DNA from: Berberis thunbergii
Taxonomy: Eukaryota; Streptophyta; Magnoliopsida; Ranunculales; Berberidaceae
Direction of reading: 5' to 3'
NCBI GenBank assembly: GCA_003290165.1
Contig: QNQO01000511.1
Location: 1-64,000 of the forward strand
Length of the DNA: 64,000 nucleotides
Part shown: positions 56,387 through 64,000 of the stretch, piece after piece
Layout: the number at the start of each line of letters is the position of its first letter
Position numbering within the stretch: the stretch's first letter is position 1
Translations under genes and position numbers: made by a program
Notes under the pieces: generated by a model
What the model was told of the DNA's origin: nothing
Seen by the model: only the letters and a program-made list of their open reading frames with translations
The model's database searches: none

Positions 56387-56589
56387 GTATCATATGTAAA
56401 CGGAAGGTCCAAACTTAGGGCTTGCAAAATTTACTAAGCCCAAGATCAACAAAATAACTCTCGTCCATCAACAAAAAAAAAATGGAAAAGGAAGTGGGGC
56501 CATATGAGATCAAATTGTGGTCAGCAATGGACTAAAGAAGAGGTTATGCTCATGACCATGAATTGTGACTTTACGAGATTTCATGAAAA
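56387..56589. repeat. Dispersed repeat R, copy 2 (uninterrupted)
   Basis: Aligns with 2441-2532 plus 3041-3153 as one continuous sequence (CATATGTAAACG-AAGGTCCA ... GGGCCATATGAGATCAAATTGTGG). It provides the unsplit state of copy 1. No coding sequence. Confidence 0.75.
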
Positions 56590-56825
56590 ACCTTTTTTCT
56601 TTACTTTACAAAATGAAATGATACGAAATTTTAAAAAAATTCGACAGTGAATTTCAATAAAAACGATAGATTCGTTCAGGATTTCGACAAATTCAGCCAA
56701 AACCACAAAAAGTAGCGACCAATTTTCCATTTTTTGATCAATTTTTTTTTACGCTCAACCGATATGTGCGATCTCCAATGCTCTATGCGTGTGTGATCTC
56801 CTATACTATGTGCATGACAGCATGT

Positions 56826-57404
56826 TGTCACGTGCTGACCTTTTTCCCTTGGCTAACGCGCTGCCCACTAGCGTCACACTCCCGTCGGACTAACTAGTCA
56901 AGGCACTTCGATGCTTGGCTAATGCTAACTGATGCTACGGAAGCTTAAGTGAGGAAAATGGTAAGGCACAAGTGTTTAGGCTTTTTGAAAGAATGCTTTG
57001 TATTGCTTGAGAGAGTTGTACAAGTGTTTCTATGATCTGTACAAATGAATGCCAAGGCCTATTTATAGGCTCTTAAAGTCCTAGAGGCTTTTAGCCTAGA
57101 ACCTTCTACAATCCTCCTTCAAAGGAGTATTCTCTATGCATCTAGAAAATTTCCACCTCCAAAGGAACTAGAAAATACAAGGAGACTTCTAGAAAATACT
57201 ATACAAATCTGTACAAGGGTGTTCTAGACTCATCCATGCTAGAACACTCTAGAGAAAGCTGAGCTAGAATGTTCAAGAGCACTCTAGAACCTTCCGGAGG
57301 CATCTCGAAAAGCTTGCACCATCGGGCTTACTGTCAGCGCCCATATGATTCCTTGGATGCCTTGTTGCCTTGGTGAGGGATATTTTTAGAGATGGCTCGT
57401 GACA
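56826..57404 (-). repeat. 3' LTR of the chromovirus
   Basis: 579 bp, starting TGTCACGTGCTGACC and ending GGCTCGTGACA in plus orientation. It is collinear with 62169-62756 apart from an extra G and the absence of a short TTTGCGGGCC insertion. Position at the pol end of the minus-strand element makes it the 3' LTR. Confidence 0.95.
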
Positions 57405-57419
57405 TTCTCCCCCACCCAA
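57405..57419 (-). other. Polypurine tract of the chromovirus
   Basis: The complement reads TTGGGTGGGGGAGAA directly against the 3' LTR, the usual primer for plus-strand DNA synthesis. Confidence 0.85.
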
Positions 57420-57435
57420 GTCCTTGACGACCCCA

Positions 57436-58640
57436 TCAAGACCGGGCCTCGAACTCCGCGATCCTGCCCTGGAATTGCCATAGGTTGTCCTCTTTCTCCC
57501 ATGAGGCCTCACTGTTCGGTAGTCCCTTCCATCGAATGAGATACTCATTATAGCTTGGCACACCTCTCCGTCGGATGAGCCTCTTTGCCTCGATGCTCTC
57601 GATCTTTCTATCAAAGGAAGCCACGACCGCGGTTGGTGCCCGATGTGACTCGCCCCTCGTTGGATCTTCTTTATCACCATGGTAGGGCTTGAGCATGCTC
57701 ACATGGAACACCGGATGAATCTTGAGTTTGGGCGGCAACTCAAGCTTGTAAGAAACTCTCCCGACCTTCCGTAGGACGGGAAATGGCCCCTCGTATTTCC
57801 GCACTAGTCCCTTGTGCACCGAGCGGAAGATTTTGAACTGTTGTGGCAGCAACTTGACCATGACCATCTCGCCCACTTGGAACTCGAGAGGGCATCTATG
57901 CTTGTCTGCTCACTTCTTCATCTTCTTAAACGCCTTGTCCAAGTGCGCCTTCGTTATATCAAGCGGCTCATGCCACCCTCGTGCAAGCTTGTACGCAGCG
58001 GGGCTGCTACCCGTGTAGCCCGACGCAACTGCTTGTGGAGTCAAGGGTTGCTGGCCCATGATGATCTCGAACGGACTTTGTTGCGTCGATTCGGACCGCT
58101 GCAAGTTGAATGAGAATTGAGCCACATCCATCAACTTGGCCCAATCCTTCTGGTTGGCACCCACAAAGTGCCTCAAGTATAACTCCAACAAGGCATTCAC
58201 CCTCTCTGTTTGCCCATCGCTTTGCGGGTGAAAGCTTATTGAGAAGTGTAGACCTGAACCCAAGAGCTTGAATAACTCCGTCCAGAATTTTGCTGTGAAC
58301 CTTGGGTCCCAATCACTTATGATGCTCCGAGACAAGCCCCAATACTTCACCACATACTGAAAGAACAACTTGGCGGCTTGCTCGGCCGTGCAATCGCGTG
58401 GGGCAGGTATGAAAGTTTCATACTTGGAAAAGCGATCGACCACCACCATAATAGAGCCATACCCATCAGACTTGGGCAAGGCTGATATGAAATCCATTGA
58501 TACACTCTCCCATGGCCTTTCTGGAATCGGCAAAGGCTGCAATAGTCCTGCCGGTACACGTTGATCTATCTTGTCTTGTTGGCACACAAGACAAGTCTTC
58601 ACATAGGCCTCGATATCATCCCGCATATGAGGCCAATATT
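57436..58640 (-). pseudogene. Chromovirus integrase and chromodomain (3' part of pol)
   Basis: Two frames in the same phase are separated by one stop. The frame 58626-57910 begins in the zinc-binding domain (TCLVCQQDK) and holds the catalytic core: SMDFI with the first Asp, ISDWDPRFTAKFW with the second Asp (the usual SDRD is SDWD), and HPQSDGQTERVN with the Glu. A TGA at 57912-57910, where a Trp codon is expected before ADKHR, interrupts it. It continues as 57876-57436 with the GPF/Y-type segment (KYEGPFPVLRKVGRVSYKLE) and a C-terminal chromodomain (YNEYLIRWKGLPNSEASWEK then LWQFQGRI). The chromodomain is thought to direct insertion to particular chromatin. It is read-through-incompetent as it stands. 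Confidence 0.9.
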
Positions 58641-60309
58641 AGTCAACCTCCAAGAGTGCCAATGTCCGCTGCATCCCCGGATGGCCAGCCCACATTGAGT
58701 CGTAGCACTCCTTCATGATGTCTCGCCTAAGATTATCCCACTTAGGCACATAAATGCGACGACCGACGGTGTAGAACACCCCATTCTCTACCCAAAACCG
58801 TCGAGTCTTCCCCTCCTTGGCCATCTCCATGAGTCCCTTGGCCAAGGTGTCTTGAGAAGTCCCCTCCTTGATCCGATCAAGAAGGTTGCTAGCGACGCTG
58901 CTTGCGCTAGCGAGCATGGCCTTTCGGCTGAGAGCATCAGCAACAACATTAACTTTGCCTGGCTTGTACTCCATGACATAATCGAACTCCGCTAAGAAAT
59001 CTTGCCACCGAGCTTGCTTGGGGCTGATCTTCTTCTGATTTTGAAAATAACTCGTAGCCACATTGTCGGTCATGATGGTAAACCGACTCCCAAGCAAATA
59101 GTGCCTCCAAGTCTGCAAACAATGAATGATGGTTGTCATCTCCTTGTCATGCACCGGGTACCGTCTTTCGGTATCATTGAGCTTGCGAGACTCATAGGCT
59201 ATGGGATGCCCCTCTTGCATAAGCACCCCTCCGATGGCAAAATCTGATGCATCGGTGTGAAGTTCGAACGACTTAGCATAATCGGGCAAGGCCAAGACAG
59301 GTTCCTTGGTGACTGCCTTCTTCAAATCATCGAACGCTTCTTGGCATTTCTCACTCCAATGCCACTGCACCTTCTTCTTCAGCAAGTTGGTTAGTGAGGC
59401 TGCTCTCGCCGAGTAGCTCAAAATGAATCTCCGATAATAATTGTCCAGCCCAAGGAAAGAGCGTAACTCCGAAACGTTCTTGGGTGGCTCCCATTCATTG
59501 ATGGCCTGCACTTTGTCCCGTTCCATCATGATCTTTCCAGCCTTGATGCGGTGCCCCAAGAAAGACACCTCGTCTTGGGCGAATGAGCACTTCTCCAATT
59601 TCACGTACATCTCGCTCTCCCGCAATGCTTGGAAAACCTGTCGCAAGTGATGCACATGTTCTTCCAAGTTGTCGCTATACACGACGATATCGTCGAGATA
59701 GAAGACTACAAATTTATCCAAGAAAGGCTGAAAGATTATGTTCATTAAAGTGCAGAAACTAGCCGGGGCATTGGTGAGACCAAAAGGCATCACCAAGAAC
59801 TCATAAGACCCATAGCGAGTGACGCATGCTGTCTTTGGCTCATCTCCTTTGGCTATGCGCACTTGCCAATACCCCGATCGGAGATCCAGTTTAGAAAAGT
59901 ACCTGGCTTTACCGAGCCTATCGAAAAGATCGGCAACCAAAGGAATTGGATACTTGTTCTTGATGGTTACTTTGTTAAGTGTTCGGTAATCGATGCACAT
60001 ACGCAAGGACCCGTCGTGCTTGCGTTGGAACAATACTGGTGCACCGAATGGGGCCTTGGATGGCGGAATGAACCCCGTGTCCAACAGCTCCTTGAGTTGC
60101 TTGCGTAGCTCTTCCAACTCTGGCGGTGCCATCCGATAAGGCACCATGGATGGAGGCCTAGCCCCTGGCTCCAGCTCGATCATATGATCGACTTCCCTTC
60201 TTGGAGGAAGTCTCTTGGGTAGCTTTGGAGGCATGACATCTTTGTACTCTTTCAAAATCGCAGCTACCTCCTTCGGAACCTCGCTGGGTTGAGGCCCATC
60301 TTCGATCAA
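58639..60309 (-). pseudogene. Chromovirus reverse transcriptase and RNase H (middle of pol)
   Basis: An open frame of 556 codons. The RT has the APYGAPV-like entry ([20 protein letters not shown]), [13 protein letters not shown], the [10 protein letters not shown] block and the intact catalytic [10 protein letters not shown] connection region ([16 protein letters not shown]) leads to RNase H with [18 protein letters not shown] and DNVATSYF. It ends at a TAA (58641-58639) where a Tyr codon is expected before YWPHM, the first words of the integrase. It is separated from gag-protease by a one-base loss near 60318. Confidence 0.92.
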
Positions 60310-62087
60310 CGTGCCACAAATGTTGATTGCCCCTTTTGCACGCCTTTCTTCACTTGAATGGCTGACAACATCTTGGCATCCACGATCTCACGAGTGACAG
60401 GGACAGAGCATGCTTCTCGATCCTTTGCAATAGTCATCGACCCGTCCCTTTCTAATGTCCATGGCTTCACCGTATCCATGAACTCCATGCCCAGCACCAA
60501 TGAGAAGTCGTCCATCGTGACGACAGTCAGGTCCACCGTCCCCTTCCATTCGCCCAAATGAAGGGAGACGCCTCGTGCTACACTATGGATAGGCACAGGT
60601 GCTGTGTTGACGGTCTTCAAGGTGCCTGGCTCCTTGGTGTATTGCACGCCCAGCCTTGTTGCCTCCTTCAAAGCAACAAAGTTGTGCGTTGCACTCGTGT
60701 CGACGAGTGCCTTTGAAGCCTTGCCATTTACCTTGGCTTCCACAAACATAAGAGCGGATTTCTTCGAACGGGGCAGCGTACTTACCTTAGCCACGTTGCT
60801 TTGCTTCACCGTAGCCTTGACGCTGCTTAGCAAGCGCAAAGTCCCCATTTGCGCCTCGTCCCCCGATGATTCCCCGGACGATCCACTCTTGCCAGCGATC
60901 ATCGCATTGAGCTTATGTCGCTGTGGGCACTCCCTAGTCCAGTGCGGCCCTCCGCACAAGAAGCAGTCGCGGTTTTTCACCTTGCTATCCGAAAAGGCCT
61001 GCTTGGCTTTGTCCTTCCTCTCGAACTGCTTGCCGCCGCTGCTACTGCTGCTTCTTTCAGTGGGTTTTGCTCCCCCACCTTTTCCCTTGTTACCGCCGCC
61101 ACTCTTGCTGCAGTCCTTGTGGCTTTTCGAATCAGCCTTGTATTCGAACAAGGATTCGGCAACTGCGATGGCCTCCGCAAGTGATTGAACGTTGCGTCTC
61201 TTTAACTCTTGCTCAGCCCATCGTTGTAGTCCATCCATGAAGTAGACGAGCTGAGTCTTCTCCGGCATGTCCGAGACTTCAAGCATAAGAGAAGTGAACT
61301 GTTTGACGTACTCTTTGATCGACCCCGTATGCTTCAGTCCACGCAGCCTCTTCATAGCAACTTCCTCCGCATTCTCCGGATAGAATTGCCGCTTGAAATC
61401 CGCCTTGAACTCGTCCCAAGTCTTAAGCGAGCAAAAACCCTTCTTGATATCCGACTCACGCCTCCTCCACCAAAGGATGGCATCATCACCTAAGTACATG
61501 GTGATGGTGGTGATCTTGGACTCATCGTCGTCCAAGCGCATCGCGATGAAATATTTTTCAACACTCCATAGGAAGTTGTCGAGCTCCCTAACATCGCGCT
61601 TCCCATGGTACCTTGGCGGCTCGGGCACCTTCATCCTTGGTCCCTCTCGTACAGTAGCACTACCTGCCACAGCCGCCTTGCATAGGTTGACGTCCGATTG
61701 CAAGGACTCAACCTGCTCCCGGATGGCTTGGAGCTGCCCCATCAGCGTGTCCTTGAGCTGGCCCATCTCGTTGCGCATGGCATCCGCAACTTGGTTGACG
61801 AGAAGTTGAGTCTCGTCCTTGGCTTTCACAGTGCCAAGCTCAAGGTCATGGACGTGGCTATCGAGTTGCTCGATATCCATAGTGACGCTAGCCAACGTCC
61901 CATTAAAGGACTCAACCTTCTGTTCCATCTCCCCGACGTTGTCTTGGAAATCGCCCACAGTCAGCTCCACCTTGGCCATACGATCCTCAAGCATGCTGGT
62001 CCGACTAGTCTTTCTTCCAGTCTCCTCGATCACGGACCCTCCAACAGCACTCTCTTTGTTTCCCGACATGATCAGATTGCTCCGCAC
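60306..62087 (-). pseudogene. Chromovirus Gag and protease
   Basis: An open frame of 593 codons; the natural start may be the second ATG, giving MSGNKESAVGG. Residues ~30-140 form a coiled coil, ~165-330 the Gag capsid-type domain (YHGKRDVRELDNFLWSVEKY, then AILWWRRRES and a FKRQFYPENAEEVA motif). A basic Ser/Gly-rich linker is followed by one zinc knuckle, CFLCGGPHWTREC. The aspartic protease follows with ALVDTSATHNFVA, where the usual third active-site residue Gly is Ser. It ends at a TGA (60308-60306) produced by a one-base deletion relative to the expected continuous Gag-Pol frame. The Ser in the protease site is an additional possible lesion or a clade trait. Confidence 0.92.
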
Positions 62088-62150
62088 CTAACCTTCGTAC
62101 ACACAACAGCTGACACAATGCAACTTCAGCAAGACCGCCCCTACGATCGT

Positions 62151-62166
62151 CACTGCTTTGATACCA
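62151..62166 (-). other. Primer-binding site of the chromovirus
   Basis: The complement reads TGGTATCAAAGCAGTG, two bases inside the 5' LTR. TGGTATCA-AGC matches the 3' end of initiator Met-tRNA, the common primer of plant gypsy elements. Confidence 0.85.
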
Positions 62167-62168
62167 CG

Positions 62169-62756
62169 TGTCACGTGCTGACCTTTTTCCCTTGGCTAAC
62201 ACGCTGCCCACTAGCGTCACACTCCCGTCGGACTAACTAGTCAAGGCACTTCGATGCTTGGCTAATGCTAACTGATGTTACAGAAGCTTAAGTGAGGAAA
62301 ATGTTAAGCACAAGTGTTTAGGCTTTTTGAAAGAATGCTTTGTATTGCTTGAGAGAGTTGTACAAGTGTTTCTATGATCTGTACAAATGAATGTCAAGGC
62401 CTATTTATAGGCTCTTAAAGTCCTAGAGGCTTTTAGCGTAGAACCTTCTACAATCCTCCTTCAAAGGAGTATTCTCTATGCATCTAGAAAGTTCCCACCT
62501 CCAAAGGAACTAGAAAATACAAGGAGGCTTCTAGAAAATACTATACAAATCTGTACAAGGGTGTTCTAGACTCATCCATGCTAGAACACTCTAGAGAAAG
62601 CTGAGCTAGAATGTCCAAGAGCACTCTAGAACCTTCCGGAGGCATCTCGAAAAGCTTGCACCATCGGGCCTTTGCGGGCCTACTGTCAGCGCCCATATGA
62701 TTCGTTGGATGCCTTGTTGCCTTAGTGAGGGATATTTTTAGAGATGGCTCGTGACA
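62169..62756 (-). repeat. 5' LTR of the chromovirus
   Basis: 588 bp, the partner of 56826-57404. A TATTTATAGG at about 62401, read on the complement as CCTATAAATA, is a candidate TATA element for the element's transcript. Confidence 0.95.
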
Positions 62757-62872
62757 ATGTGCTCATATTCCCAATCGATCTATGCAATCTATGCTTTGAA
62801 TTGATATTTGACCTACCTACAATGTGAATTGTGCCTTTCACAAAGAGGCAATGGTCAGTAGAAGTGAGCACG

Positions 62873-63181
62873 TACTACACCAAATTGACATTTTTGTAAC
62901 AATCCAAAAAATAGTAACATTTTTTAACTATAACAATCCAAAAAACAATTTTACACAATTTTCACAAACAAAGTGATTCAATAATTATATCACCACAAAT
63001 TGTATGGGCTTACAAGTGATGCTATTCATGATAATCTAATTTATTGTATCATTTTTTTTGTAACTATTTTTTATTTTGTTGACTAAATTTAGTTTTGACT
63101 TGAAATTATTTGGTGAATTGTAATAATTCAAAAGTGTTACTGTTTTTTAAGTTGTTACAAATATGCCAATTTAGTGTAGTG
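62873..63181. mobile_element. MITE with CACTA-like ends
   Basis: 309 bp. The left end TACTACACCAAATTGACATT and the inverted right end CACTACACTAAATTGGCATA match at most positions, then continue TTTGTAAC on both sides. The flanking triplets ACG and ATG differ by one base, so a 3-bp duplication is only weakly supported. The interior is AT-rich and non-coding. Confidence 0.7.
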
Positions 63182-64000
63182 ATGGTTCGGATTTGTTATA
63201 AATTTTGAGGAACTTAACTCAAACCGTTTAAATTTAACGAATCCAGTCCAATTCGAATTTTCTCATTTTAAACATTATGACCAAATCTAACTCGAACCGT
63301 TTAAAATGTCTGATTCCAACGATTCCTACACATCAATTTATTTGAAAGTCTAATTCAATTTCCCACACTAAAATATCTAAGGGGGATTTCATGTATCCCG
63401 TCCTTTTCTTCTAATTTGGAGAGTAACTTGTTCACCACAATTGTTACAAAATTTATGAACAAGTACAAAAGAAGAAAAATGCAATTGATTTAACAACTAT
63501 ACCATCTAACATTTTTCATCTTCTTTTGAGTTACTTAAATAAAAGATAAGAAGTGAATATTAGAGGGCTTTGTGGCCCTCGACGGCCTTATACTCCATCT
63601 CAGAGGGCTTCTCTGTGAGCTGAAATGACCTTATACAAACAACATCTTTCTTCGCTGCAAGGAATGTGATTTCACTGGTCTTCGCAACAAGGAATGTGAT
63701 TTCTCGGGATTTCAAGAAATTTCATAAAATATTTTTTATTTTGAAGTTATTGAAATTTGAAATATGTCAAAATTTTCTAAAAAAAAAAATTTAATTTCTG
63801 TATATTTTAACATAATATAATATTATTTTAATATTAATAATTTATTATATAAGTGATTCTGATATGATATGTGATCTTTATGATACTATGAGCCGTATGA
63901 AATTTTTATTTAGTATGTAATAATTTAAAATATATATCTTAAATCATTAAATTTGAAATCATAGTCTGAAATTTTTATATTTTTTTACGCATAACAAAAT
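63182..64000. other. AT-rich intergenic DNA, no gene seen
   Basis: No gene, RNA or paired terminal repeat is visible. About 63680-63730 resembles the right end of repeat R (GTGATTTC-CGGGATTTCA). AACTCGAACCGTTTAAA words recur around 63215-63310. Confidence 0.5.

Larger units (their letters stand above)
56826..62756 (-). mobile_element. Nearly intact Ty3/gypsy chromovirus, possibly Galadriel clade
   Basis: A 5.9-kb element on the minus strand with paired LTRs (56826-57404 and 62169-62756), each starting TGTCACGTG and ending CGTGACA. It has a primer-binding site next to the right LTR, a polypurine tract next to the left LTR, and Gag, protease, reverse transcriptase, RNase H, integrase and a chromodomain in the standard gypsy order. 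The 4-bp word ATGT directly flanks both ends (56822-56825 and 62757-62760); five would be usual. By eye the LTRs differ at about 12 positions and two indels. A frameshift and two nonsense codons interrupt the single gag-pol frame, so it cannot move by itself. The clade is suggested by the style of the RT and chromodomain only. Confidence 0.92.

Noticed and set aside
60604..61188. 194-codon plus-strand frame and similar long frames opposite the chromovirus
   Set aside because: They are antisense shadows of gag-pol with no recognisable domain.
62873..63181. Element considered as an autonomous CACTA transposon
   Set aside because: Only 309 bp, non-coding, and the flanking triplets do not match; kept as a MITE.

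Overview
The window is nuclear DNA from a flowering plant, most likely a eudicot. The evidence is a plant-type tRNA-Gly, a multi-exon plant CHX-type cation/H+ antiporter with GT-AG introns, plant LTR retrotransposons (a chromovirus and Tat-like elements), plant hAT, CACTA and foldback transposons, and an inserted piece of the plastid accD gene. I cannot name the species. The region is AT-rich, gene-poor and mostly nested repeats. Only three loci look like host genes: tRNA-Gly(GCC) at 1599-1669, the CHX antiporter on the minus strand at 32114-37370, and a small secreted cysteine-rich peptide gene on the minus strand at 44768-44983.

Layout. 1-3200: intergenic DNA with a 131-bp tandem duplication, the tRNA, a hAT MITE and a foldback MITE. 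3197-5427: a 5'-truncated RTE-like LINE, inserted into a retrotransposon-derived coiled-coil ORF (5428-8480) that was itself split by a hAT element (6666-7897, 8-bp target duplication). 8720-13190: a 73-bp repeat array and a decayed gypsy element. 13190-17560: a second coiled-coil ORF copy, the same 73-bp array, and an oppositely oriented gypsy gag fragment. This is the arrangement of Tat-lineage elements, which carry an extra antisense ORF. 17560-22400: a CACTA right end, an (ATA)n tract and a third antisense-ORF copy. 22400-31500: two CACTA-like elements in a decayed gypsy pol. The second (23818-31221) is the highlight of the window: it carries exon pieces that look derived from at least five unrelated host genes, all on the minus strand, with splice signals kept. 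It is flanked by 263-bp direct repeats that look identical.

31500-37450: the CHX gene (three exons) with one single-base deletion in exon 3, three foldbacks in intron 2 and a tRNA-derived SINE-like repeat in intron 1. 39150-42282: a small non-autonomous LTR element carrying a second hAT of the 6666 family in opposite orientation. 42763-44311: a plastid accD fragment split by a third hAT. 45420-54860: an old tandem duplication of a Tat-like block (antisense ORF plus minus-strand integrase plus ~130-bp repeats). 54720-56110: another antisense-ORF copy on the minus strand. 56826-62756: a nearly intact chromodomain Ty3/gypsy element on the minus strand, disabled by one frameshift and two nonsense codons; its LTRs differ at about 12 positions by eye. 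62873-63181: a MITE. The transposon layers can be ordered because several insertions have exact target duplications and, in two cases, a related uninterrupted copy within the window. All similarity calls are from recognition of translated motifs and manual alignment; no database search was possible.
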